NCBI GenBank assembly: GCA_003353825.1
Contig: PIVW01000351.1
Coordinates: 1-6,324, forward strand
Source of the DNA: Chloroflexota bacterium
GTDB taxonomy: Bacteria; Chloroflexota; Anaerolineae; J102
Direction of reading: 5' to 3'
Length of the DNA stretch: 6,324 bases
Shown: positions 1 to 6,240 of the stretch, piece after piece
Position numbering within the stretch: position 1 is the stretch's first letter
How the letters are laid out: each line of letters opens with the position of its first letter
Position numbers and translations under genes: made by a program
The notes under the pieces: model-generated
Told to the model about the DNA's origin: nothing
The model's database searches: none
What the model saw: the letters and a program-made list of their open reading frames with translations, nothing else

Positions 1-60
1 TATACTCAACACGGTCACAAAGTCACATTTTTGCACATCGAACAACTCTTCAGAAAAACG

Positions 61-160
61 CAAAATGGAACGCTGATGACGCTGATTCGACAGATTTACA
101 CGGATTTTTTGATTTTTATCTACGAGAATCCGCCTTATCTACGAAATCTGCGTTCTATTG
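61..160. repeat. Long imperfect inverted repeat in the upstream intergenic region
   Basis: The two halves read as imperfect reverse complements around a T-rich centre near 105-120. GAACGC at 68-73 mirrors GCGTTC at 150-155. Further in, both arms carry short recurring CGC/GAT-type blocks spaced about 9-10 bases apart: GCTGAT, CAGAT and CGGATT on the left, and the complementary AATCC, ATCT and AATCTGCG on the right. The outer flanks (CAA at 61-63, TTG at 158-160) also match. As RNA or single-stranded DNA it could fold into a long stem. I recall similar 'atttacgcggatttttt...aatctgcgt' intergenic elements from Chloroflexota and other phyla, but cannot verify this. No coding potential is visible. 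Confidence 0.5.
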
Positions 161-161
161 A

Positions 162-181
162 AATGGGAGTTTATGCCCATT
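162..181. other. Small 6-bp hairpin, AATGGG/CCCATT
   Basis: AATGGG (162-167) and CCCATT (176-181) are perfect reverse complements with an 8-base loop. It lies between the long inverted repeat and the lipoprotein gene, about 70 bases before its start. It could be an operator or the base of a leader structure, but no family of sites is recognised and a repeat this short can occur by chance. No convincing -35/-10 pair was found in 161-248. Confidence 0.2.
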
Positions 182-234
182 GTCAGTATAGCTAACCCCT
201 ATCACCAACGTATTTACCCATCTCCACACTCAAA

Positions 235-240
235 AGAGGT
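235..240 (+). promoter_or_regulatory. Ribosome binding site for the TTG-started lipoprotein gene
   Basis: AGAGGT lies 8 bases before the TTG at 249, at normal Shine-Dalgarno spacing. It decides the start. No ATG is near, and beginning at this TTG gives a signal peptide with the usual two lysines at its head. Confidence 0.65.
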
Positions 241-248
241 ATAGTTCC

Positions 249-2138
249 TTGAAAAAGCACTTACTTATCACCACGTTGATTCTATTGGCGGCAGTTTTAA
301 TTGCTGCTTGCAGTGGCGACCAGGCCCCAACGGATGCACCAGTTGCCGATACACCTGCAGCGGTGGAAGAGGCAGAGAATGCCGAAGTAGTAGAGCCTGA
401 AGGCGAGGCGCCCACCTTGTCCTGGCCCGATGCACCTCCTCTGACCATTGACCCTGAGACCATCTATCTTGCCACCTTGAAGACCGAAAAGGGCGATATC
501 GTCATCGAACTCTATGCAGACAAAGCCCCATTGTCCGTCAATAACCTGGTTTTCCTTGCGCGGGAAGGCTTTTACGACAACACCACATTTCATCGCGTCC
601 TCGATGACTTCATGGCCCAGGCTGGCGATCCCACCGGCACAGGTAGCGGCGGTCCGGGCTATGTATTCCCCGATGAGATCGATCTCAGTCTGAGCTTTGA
701 TCGCGCCGGCTTGCTCGCTATGGCCAACCCCGGCGCCCCCGATAGCAATGGCAGCCAGTTTTTTATCACGTTCGCCGCAGTGCCCTGGTTGGATGGCAAT
801 CACACCATATTTGGCGAAGTTGTCCAAGGCATCGAGGTGCTCGATTTGTTGACCCGCCGTGACCCGGAACAGAATCCGGATTTCGTTGGGGATACACTTT
901 ACACGGTAGAGATCAGCGAAGCTTCAGAGTCCAGCCTACCCACCCCTACGCCTAGCCCTACACCCTACGCCCCAGATGCAAACGCCTCAGATCATTTCAT
1001 GTCGGCCATGCCACCGGCCGAACGGGTAAACTATTGGAATTCGGCCCCGAGCAACGTGATCGAACCGGGGCAGATCTACATTGCAACATTCCGTACCGAT
1101 GCCGGTGACATCGTAGTCGAACTCATGCCCGAACACGCTCCCAACAATGTCAACAACTTCATTGCCCTGGCTAACGCCGGCTATTATGACGGAACTCATT
1201 TCCAGGTCGCCGAAGAGCTGGTGGCAATTGGCGGTGATCCCTTGGAAGATGGCACAGGTTCTCCCGGCTATGTGATCGATGACGAACTGGTCGCAGGTGT
1301 TTTTGCTGAGCCGGGATGGTTTGGAGCAACCCAACCAGGTCCTGACAGCAACAACGGCCAATTCTTCTTCACACTACGTGATGCAAACTGGCTGGCTGAT
1401 CGTTATACACCCTTGGGATTCGTTGTCGAAGGTATCGATGTCCTGAACCAGTTCGAACTACGAGACCCCAGCACAGCGCCCGAGACACCGGGAACGTTAC
1501 TGCAACGTGTGGATATCGAATTAGCTGATGCCTCAAATCTGCCTGAACCGACACCCACACCTGAACCTGTACGCCCAACCTCGCCTGCGGAAGGCGAACG
1601 TCCTCTCAGCGATCTGGACCCTGCCGATCGTGACGGTTTCTACACCACAGCGCCAGTTCTGGAGATCGATACCACGCAGGATTATGTTGCCGTTCTGCGC
1701 ACAGATATCGGTGACATCACTCTCGATCTCTTTGAAGCACAGGCTCCGACCACCGTCAATAACTTTGTCCTCCTCGCCGAGAATGGCTTTTACGATGGCA
1801 CCAGCTTCCACCGCGTTATCGAAGAGTTTATGGCCCAGGCCGGCGATCCCACCGCTACGGGAGCAGGTGGACCTGGCTACAAATTCGCAGATGAGTTTGT
1901 TAGTGAGTTGCGCCATGATCGCGAGGGAATCCTCAGTATGGCCAACGCCGGCTTCGACACCAACGGTAGCCAATTCTTTGTGACGCTTGTTCCCACACCA
2001 TGGCTGGACGATATGCACACAGTATTTGGCGAAATCATCGAAGGCATGGATATACTTCAGAGCATCCCCATCCGAGACCCCGCCACAGCCACCGAACCCG
2101 GCCTGACGATCGAACGTATCGATATCGAGACTCGGTAG
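249..2138 (+). CDS. Secreted lipoprotein with three tandem cyclophilin-type peptidyl-prolyl isomerase domains
   Basis: Predicted membrane-anchored foldase that catalyses cis-trans isomerisation of prolyl bonds outside the cytoplasm. The start is TTG. Residues 1-20 form a lipoprotein signal peptide (KKH, hydrophobic core, lipobox I-A-A-C with the lipidated Cys21), followed by an acidic Ala/Pro/Glu-rich spacer to about 60. Cyclophilin domain 1 (about 70-224) has the catalytic set: R116, F121, M122, Q124, Q170, F172, W180, H185. A PTPTPSPTP linker (231-239) leads to domain 2 (about 274-425). There the FHR motif, catalytic Arg, Phe, Met and first Gln are replaced and His is Tyr386, although Q371 and W381 remain; it is probably inactive and may bind substrate. 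A second Pro/Thr linker (432-445) leads to domain 3 (about 474-627), again complete (R522, F527, Q530, Q575, W585, H590). Single-domain family members are about 150-190 residues, so 629 reflects triplication. A related single-domain gene follows. Family assignment is secure; substrates are unknown. Confidence 0.93.
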   Translation: MKKHLLITTLILLAAVLIAACSGDQAPTDAPVADTPAAVEEAENAEVVEPEGEAPTLSWPDAPPLTIDPETIYLATLKTEKGDIVIELYADKAPLSVNNLVFLAREGFYDNTTFHRVLDDFMAQAGDPTGTGSGGPGYVFPDEIDLSLSFDRAGLLAMANPGAPDSNGSQFFITFAAVPWLDGNHTIFGEVVQGIEVLDLLTRRDPEQNPDFVGDTLYTVEISEASESSLPTPTPSPTPYAPDANASDHFMSAMPPAERVNYWNSAPSNVIEPGQIYIATFRTDAGDIVVELMPEHAPNNVNNFIALANAGYYDGTHFQVAEELVAIGGDPLEDGTGSPGYVIDDELVAGVFAEPGWFGATQPGPDSNNGQFFFTLRDANWLADRYTPLGFVVEGIDVLNQFELRDPSTAPETPGTLLQRVDIELADASNLPEPTPTPEPVRPTSPAEGERPLSDLDPADRDGFYTTAPVLEIDTTQDYVAVLRTDIGDITLDLFEAQAPTTVNNFVLLAENGFYDGTSFHRVIEEFMAQAGDPTATGAGGPGYKFADEFVSELRHDREGILSMANAGFDTNGSQFFVTLVPTPWLDDMHTVFGEIIEGMDILQSIPIRDPATATEPGLTIERIDIETR

Positions 2139-2189
2139 CTTTACATCCCACTCATCTTTCACTCCACCATTAAACTGATAACCAACAAT

Positions 2190-2670
2190 ATGGCTCGTTA
2201 CGCAGCAGCCCCCCCCCCTGACCATCGACGTTACCAAAACCTACGCAGCTACCATCAAGACAAGTAAAGGCGATCTGAAGGTCGACTTATATGCCGACAA
2301 AACCCCCATCACTGTCAACAACTTCCTCTTTCTCGCTCGAGAAGGCTATTATGATGGCTGCCCCTTTCACCGTGTCATCAACGATTTCATGATCCAAGGG
2401 GGCGATCCCACCGGCACAGGCCGAGGTGGACCCGGATATCAATTCAAAGATGAGTTCGATCCCGGACTCAAACATGATGGACCTGGCGTCCTCAGTATGG
2501 CCAATTCCGGTCCCGGCACCAACGGCAGCCAATTCTTTATCACCCACGTTGCCACCGACTGGCTGGATGGCAAACACAGCGTCTTTGGCCGTCTTACAGC
2601 AGGAGAAGATGTGCTTTTCGCCATTGAACAGGGCGATTTCATCGATACGATAAGCATCGAGGAGAGCTAG
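2190..2670 (+). CDS. Single-domain cyclophilin peptidyl-prolyl isomerase, reading frame broken at a C10 tract
   Basis: From ATG 2190 the frame reads into a run of ten C and stops after about 25 codons. The following frame (in phase with 2218-2670) encodes an otherwise complete cyclophilin but has no ATG/GTG/TTG start before 2389; the stop TAA lies at 2179. Removing one C joins the two into 159 residues with every expected motif: FHRV with R61, F66, M67, Q69, NGSQFFIT with Q114 and F116, W124, H129, and an intact C-terminus. The joined reading A-P-P-L-T-I-D at the C run matches residues 62-68 of the upstream lipoprotein, which supports nine C as the coding form. There is no signal peptide, so the product would be cytoplasmic. 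No clear Shine-Dalgarno precedes ATG 2190; it lies 51 bases after the lipoprotein gene and may be coupled to it. Starting at ATG 2389 would drop the catalytic Arg and the first strands. It may be a sequencing error, a phase-variable gene or a young pseudogene. Confidence 0.75.
2209..2218 (+). repeat. Homopolymer run of ten C at the frame break
   Basis: Ten consecutive C lie near the 5' end of the single-domain cyclophilin gene. The ATG at 2190 and the downstream cyclophilin frame are offset by one base exactly here. Such runs are prone to slipped-strand change and to miscounting in sequencing. Confidence 0.9.
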
Positions 2671-2726
2671 TACTCCGGCAAACAAGATCTGACTGATGAG
2701 ATGCTGAAAATAATCTCACCTATGGA

Positions 2727-2761
2727 GTTTATCGACTCTTGAGCCGCTGGCTCGCATAAAC
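2727..2761 (+). other. Possible stem-loop in the cyclophilin 3' region
   Basis: GTTTAT (2727-2732) pairs with ATAAAC (2756-2761), and inside it GAGCC (2741-2745) pairs with GGCTC (2749-2753) over a three-base loop. The two stems are separated by an uneven internal loop (8 bases on the left, 2 on the right). It sits just before the stronger hairpin at 2777 and may be part of the same 3' structure. No T run follows. Confidence 0.3.
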
Positions 2762-2776
2762 AATAGATGTCTCAAT

Positions 2777-2812
2777 GGGGGATGGTCACTTGTGGTCATC
2801 CCCCTTATTAAT
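2777..2812 (+). terminator. Probable transcription terminator after the cyclophilin genes
   Basis: GGGGGATG (2777-2784) pairs perfectly with CATCCCCC (2797-2804). The inner bases extend the stem through two G-U pairs to a small CTTG loop, so the hairpin is long and strong. The tract after it (TTATTAATGTTT) is only moderately T-rich, so it is an imperfect intrinsic terminator. Its place between the cyclophilin pair and the next promoter fits termination. The opposite strand has no T run, so it would act in one direction. Confidence 0.6.
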
Positions 2813-2866
2813 GTTTGATTTCAGCCGCTCTTACCCCTCAATACCCTGTACGAACCGAGTTGGCTC

Positions 2867-2875
2867 TGATACAAT
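2867..2875 (+). promoter_or_regulatory. Candidate extended -10 promoter for the transporter gene
   Basis: TGATACAAT matches the extended -10 form TGnTATAAT with one mismatch. The hexamer 17 bases upstream (TGTACG, 2847-2852) is a poor -35, as is often tolerated with an extended -10. Transcription would begin near 2882, between the probable terminator and the transporter start at 2949, and right at the ATG of a small ORF (2883). Confidence 0.45.
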
Positions 2876-2882
2876 ACACTTG

Positions 2883-2945
2883 ATGCCACTCTCGCCAACT
2901 GACTTCGCAGCCAGCGCAGGGCGAACCAACGGCGTCTCGTTGTAG
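2883..2945 (+). CDS. Possible 20-codon leader ORF in front of the transporter
   Basis: ATG at 2883 opens 20 codons (MPLSPTDFAASAGRTNGVSL) ending in TAG 2943-2945. It is in the same frame as the transporter, whose ATG follows after a single codon (ACT). The predicted transcription start falls at or one base before this ATG, so it would be read as a leaderless message. The transporter lacks a Shine-Dalgarno, so ribosomes finishing here could restart at 2949. It could equally be chance, or an old N-terminal extension closed by a stop. There is no similarity to a known leader peptide. Confidence 0.25.
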   Translation: MPLSPTDFAASAGRTNGVSL

Positions 2946-2948
2946 ACT

Positions 2949-5096
2949 ATGGAATTGACCGCACCTAAACCACTCTTCACTTCACTGGGATCTTCACTTA
3001 CCTACTTTGGGCGACCGGTCAAGATACTGCGCGCGTATAAGTTGGGCAATGTTCGACCAGATCTTGTTGCAGGTTTAACGGTAGCGGTCATTTTGTTGCC
3101 ACAGGCCATCGCCTATGCCATGATCGCTGAATTACCACCGGCGATGGGTCTGTATTCAGCGATTGTCGCCGCCATTGTCGGGGCCCTGTGGGGCTCTTCT
3201 GCGCAACTGCACACAGGCCCGACCAATGCAGCGTCGTTGCTCGTACTCTCGACATTAATCCCCCTTTTCGCCGTCGGTTCCCCCCAGTACCTTGCGGCTG
3301 CCGGCATGATGACACTCATGGTGGGCGTTTTCCGCCTGCTCATGGGGCTCCTCAAACTGGGAATTCTGGTCAATTTCGTCTCCGATTCGGTGATCGTAGG
3401 GTTCACGGCGGGGGCCGGCATTCTCATTAGCTTCAATCAACTACGCCAGCTTCTTGGCCTGACTATCCCCAGCTCTCCCGCCCTGATCGAAACCGTAACC
3501 ACCTTGGGATACAACCTCCCCGATACCCATATCGTTACGCTACTGTTAGGATTGGGGACCGTTGCCGTGATCGTGTTGATCAAGCGCTATTTTCCGGCGC
3601 TCCCCGCCGCCCTAATTGCCATGGTGGGCTCAGCAGTGATAGTAGCATTATTGGATCTCGACCAAATCGGCGTACAGGTGATCGGCGAACTACCGCGTAG
3701 CTTTCCTCCAATCGCCGAGCTACCTCTGCTCAATGTGCAGATGATAAACCAGATTTCGACTGGGGCCTTAGCCATCGCAGCTATCGGATTGGTCGAGGCG
3801 ATGTCCATTGCCCGGTCGATCTCCAGCCAGACCGGCCAGCGTTTGGATTCGAATCAGGAGTTTGTCGGACAAGGGCTTGCCAACATCGCCTGTGGTATTT
3901 TCTCCGGTTATACAACTTCAGGATCATTTACCCGCTCGGCGGTCAACTACGAATCAGGTGCTCAGACCGGCCTGTCTAGCGTTTTCTCCGGCATTTTTGT
4001 CTTGCTAGCGATGCTTGTATTCGCACCTTATGCGGTCTATGTCCCCCGGACTGCGCTGGCAGCGGTTCTGATCGTCACGGCCTATGGCATGGTAGATCGT
4101 AAAGAGATGGTCCGAATCTGGAACTCCACGCGCGGCGATGCTGCGATCATGGTGATCACGCTGCTGGGCACTTTGTTCTTGCCCCTGCAGTTTGCCGTAC
4201 TGACCGGTATCATTATGTCTCTGGCCTATTACCTGATGAAAACCAGCACACCCAGAGTGCAAACCATGTTGCCAGACGATGATTACAGGCATCTCCACCA
4301 CCAGCCCGACAAAGACCAATGCCCGCAACTTGCCGTCACAGAGATCCTGGGTGATCTTTATTTTGGCGCCGTCAATCATGTCGAAGAAGAGATCTTGGAC
4401 AATATGGACCGCCATCCAGGCCAACGCTATCTCCTTTTACGACTGCAAAACGTACAGCATGTGGATATCAGTGGCATTCACATGTTAGAATCGGTTGTGG
4501 GAACGTATCGTGATCGGGGAGGCGATGTCTATTTCGCGAAAGTACGGCCTGTGGTGGATAGATTCATGCACAACTCTGGCTTTTTCGACTATGTCGGCGA
4601 AGATCATTTCCTGGATGAGGACGATGCCATCTCCCATATTTTCCACCGTGTGCTTGATCCGGCCATCTGTATCTACGAGTGTGAAATCCGCGCTTTTAAA
4701 GAATGCCAGATTCTCCCCCGCCCGACCTTCCATCTGGATCTCCCAGCCAACCGAGATTTCGACAAAAGTCTGATCACGCAGATCCCGGCAAAGTATCTGT
4801 ATGCCAACTTGCGGAGTGCGAATCCTTCCCTGGTCATCGATGTCCGAGAACCGAGGGAATTCAGGCGAGGGCATATCCCCGAAGCCAGAAATGTGCCCCT
4901 GCCCAAGCTACTGACGCGCATACCAGATCTGCCGCGCGAGCGCCCACTTATTCTGGTGTGTCGCACCGGTCGGCGCAGCCGCCGTGCAGCCCAAGCCTTG
5001 CTCGAGCAAGGCTACGACAATTTGCAGGTCTTAGATGGTGGTATGGTCAGTTGGGATACAGCCCATCTCCTGGAAGCGGTAGATATGATTGCTTAA
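2949..5096 (+). CDS. SulP-family anion transporter with STAS and C-terminal rhodanese domains
   Basis: Inner-membrane anion permease (SulP/SLC26 family: sulfate, bicarbonate or related anions) fused to a sulfurtransferase. Residues about 38-430 are the hydrophobic permease, with family motifs PQAIAYAMIAELPP (51-64), HTGPTNAASLL (88-98) and SGSFTRSAVNYESGAQTGL (324-342). Residues about 460-568 are a cytoplasmic STAS domain with the D-I-S-G loop (506-509; S508 is at the site phosphorylated in SpoIIAA-type STAS proteins). A linker with C574, C578 and C587 follows. Residues about 613-712 are a rhodanese: DVREPREF and GHIPEARNVPL (631-651), catalytic C671 in the loop CRTGRRS, then LDGGMVSW. Plain SulP-STAS proteins are about 550-600 residues, so the extra length is the rhodanese. 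The start ATG lacks a Shine-Dalgarno; an in-frame TAG at 2943 excludes a longer form. The glpX-like gene begins 64 bases downstream and may share its transcript. Domain calls are secure. The substrate is not determined: rhodanese favours a sulfur oxyanion, while bicarbonate (BicA-like) is possible. Confidence 0.93.
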   Translation: MELTAPKPLFTSLGSSLTYFGRPVKILRAYKLGNVRPDLVAGLTVAVILLPQAIAYAMIAELPPAMGLYSAIVAAIVGALWGSSAQLHTGPTNAASLLVLSTLIPLFAVGSPQYLAAAGMMTLMVGVFRLLMGLLKLGILVNFVSDSVIVGFTAGAGILISFNQLRQLLGLTIPSSPALIETVTTLGYNLPDTHIVTLLLGLGTVAVIVLIKRYFPALPAALIAMVGSAVIVALLDLDQIGVQVIGELPRSFPPIAELPLLNVQMINQISTGALAIAAIGLVEAMSIARSISSQTGQRLDSNQEFVGQGLANIACGIFSGYTTSGSFTRSAVNYESGAQTGLSSVFSGIFVLLAMLVFAPYAVYVPRTALAAVLIVTAYGMVDRKEMVRIWNSTRGDAAIMVITLLGTLFLPLQFAVLTGIIMSLAYYLMKTSTPRVQTMLPDDDYRHLHHQPDKDQCPQLAVTEILGDLYFGAVNHVEEEILDNMDRHPGQRYLLLRLQNVQHVDISGIHMLESVVGTYRDRGGDVYFAKVRPVVDRFMHNSGFFDYVGEDHFLDEDDAISHIFHRVLDPAICIYECEIRAFKECQILPRPTFHLDLPANRDFDKSLITQIPAKYLYANLRSANPSLVIDVREPREFRRGHIPEARNVPLPKLLTRIPDLPRERPLILVCRTGRRSRRAAQALLEQGYDNLQVLDGGMVSWDTAHLLEAVDMIA

Positions 5097-5143
5097 AACC
5101 CAGGGATACGGATTTCCCAAGAATTTTTGCAAAATCTTTTAGC

Positions 5144-5149
5144 AGGAGG
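5144..5149 (+). promoter_or_regulatory. Strong Shine-Dalgarno for the glpX-like gene
   Basis: AGGAGG lies 11 bases before ATG 5161. It is much stronger than anything before the transporter or the single-domain cyclophilin, which suggests this gene is translated independently even if co-transcribed with the transporter. Confidence 0.8.
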
Positions 5150-5160
5150 AAAAACAAGCA

Positions 5161-6150
5161 ATGGAAGCAGAAAAGACCTTAGGCCGAAGAAGGCGAAATC
5201 TGGGGCTCGACCTGGTACGCGCGACTGAAGGGGCCGCCATCCGGGCAGGACGCTGGATGGGCCGTGGCCGGCGTAATGAGGCCGACAGAAATGCCATAGA
5301 TGCGATGTGCGAAGCGCTCAATGAAGTGGATATGAAGGGCTATGTTGTCATTGGCGAAGAGGGGAAGAGCGGCCTCCATTCACCTCTCGATAGTGACAAT
5401 GTTATTGGCACGGGTATAGGGCCAGAGATGGATGTTGTTGTGGACCCTGTCGATGGCACCCGCTTGCTCATGGAGGGTCGATCCGGCGCTCTATCGGTCG
5501 TGGCCGCGGCCCCACGCGGTTCGTTGTGGTCGGCGCCCCCTTCTGTCGTGGTTTACATGCACAAGATCGTTGTCGACCGTGATGTGGCCGGCGCCCTGGT
5601 GCCCGAATGTATGGAGGCCCCGGCAGCCTGGACCCTGGCCCTGATTGCCCGCGTCAAAGGCAAAGAAGTGCGCGATCTGGTTGTTTTTGTGCTTGATCGC
5701 CCCCGCCATGCCGATTTGATTGAAGAGATCCGTATGGCAGGCGCGCGCGTGGCTCTTTACAACGAGGGCGATATCGGTGGGGCCATTTTAGCAGCTACAC
5801 CCAACAGTGGATTCGATGTGCTTATGGGCGTTGGGGGTGTGCCGGAGGGTGTGACAGCAGCCTGTGCAGTGAAGGCACTAGGCGGGGCAATGCTCGGGCG
5901 CCTGGCGCCACAAACCCATGTGGAGCGTGAGCAGTGTGTCGATGTGGGCCTAGACCCCGATATTATTTTGAGTTGCAACGAACTGGTCACCAGCAACGAG
6001 ATATTTTTCTCGGCCACCGGCGTTACCGAAGGCCCCTTGCTCGATGGCGTGCGCTATCGTAGTGGCCGCGCTGAAACGCATTCCCTGGTTCTGCGCGCCG
6101 AGACGGGGACGCGGCGTCTGATCCGAGCTGAGCACATGCTGCTGGACTAA
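5161..6150 (+). CDS. glpX: Divergent class II (GlpX-type) fructose-1,6-bisphosphatase
   Basis: Family reaction: fructose-1,6-bisphosphate + water to fructose-6-phosphate + phosphate, in gluconeogenesis or the Calvin cycle; cytoplasmic and metal-dependent. The 329 residues align along the whole E. coli GlpX (about 336): N-terminal RNLGLDLVRATEGAA, GRGRRNEAD (34-42), IGE (64-66), DPVDGT (95-100), RPRHADLIEEIRMAGARV (180-197), GVGGVPEGV (223-231), FSATGVTEGPLL (283-294). Expected metal ligands D42, E66, D95 and E229 and the catalytic Thr T100 are present. Differences from the E. coli enzyme: the Glu of DPxEGT is D98, the Lys equivalent to K29 is R38, and the IGEGExDEAPM segment is replaced (66-76), so the Asp equivalent to D61 is missing. 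It may be a lower-activity or re-specialised sugar bisphosphatase; a conventional copy may exist elsewhere. The start is set by AGGAGG 11 bases upstream. It follows the transporter by 64 bases with no clear terminator between. Family is confident; exact substrate less so. Confidence 0.87.
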   Translation: MEAEKTLGRRRRNLGLDLVRATEGAAIRAGRWMGRGRRNEADRNAIDAMCEALNEVDMKGYVVIGEEGKSGLHSPLDSDNVIGTGIGPEMDVVVDPVDGTRLLMEGRSGALSVVAAAPRGSLWSAPPSVVVYMHKIVVDRDVAGALVPECMEAPAAWTLALIARVKGKEVRDLVVFVLDRPRHADLIEEIRMAGARVALYNEGDIGGAILAATPNSGFDVLMGVGGVPEGVTAACAVKALGGAMLGRLAPQTHVEREQCVDVGLDPDIILSCNELVTSNEIFFSATGVTEGPLLDGVRYRSGRAETHSLVLRAETGTRRLIRAEHMLLD

Positions 6151-6155
6151 AGCAA

Positions 6156-6208
6156 CTCCAGAAAAAAGTTATCGCAAATTGGTGGTATTTGTCGCTACGC
6201 TTCTGGAG
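6156..6208 (+). other. Nested inverted repeat just after glpX
   Basis: CTCCAGAA (6156-6163) and TTCTGGAG (6201-6208) are perfect 8-base reverse complements. Inside, CAAAT (6175-6179) pairs with ATTTG (6187-6191), extended by CG/CG (6173-6174 with 6193-6194) across one bulged base. The transcript could therefore fold into a two-part stem starting 5 bases after the glpX stop. No T run follows, so it is a poor intrinsic terminator; it could protect the 3' end or be a structured RNA. Confidence 0.4.
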
Positions 6209-6240
6209 GGTAGGACTGCACTTCAACTGGGAGTAGGACA

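Noticed and set aside
180..216. Promoter built on TTGTCA (180-185) for the lipoprotein gene
   Set aside because: No -10-like hexamer lies at 15-19 bases; the nearest AT-rich candidate (TATTTA, 211-216) is 25 bases away.
1533..2237. Long minus-strand open frame opposite the third cyclophilin domain
   Set aside because: It is antisense to a clearly conserved domain, has no recognisable motif or ribosome binding site, and the same kind of shadow frame recurs opposite each cyclophilin domain.
2389..2670. A separate 93-residue cyclophilin-like protein starting at ATG 2389
   Set aside because: This start lies inside the domain and removes the first strands and the catalytic Arg. The upstream 170 bases clearly encode the missing part in the same frame, so it is the tail of a frame-broken gene.
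5103..5128. Terminator between the transporter and glpX (GGGA...TCCC followed by a T run)
   Set aside because: The stem is only four base pairs with an eight-base loop, and the T run is offset from it. A functional intrinsic terminator is unlikely.
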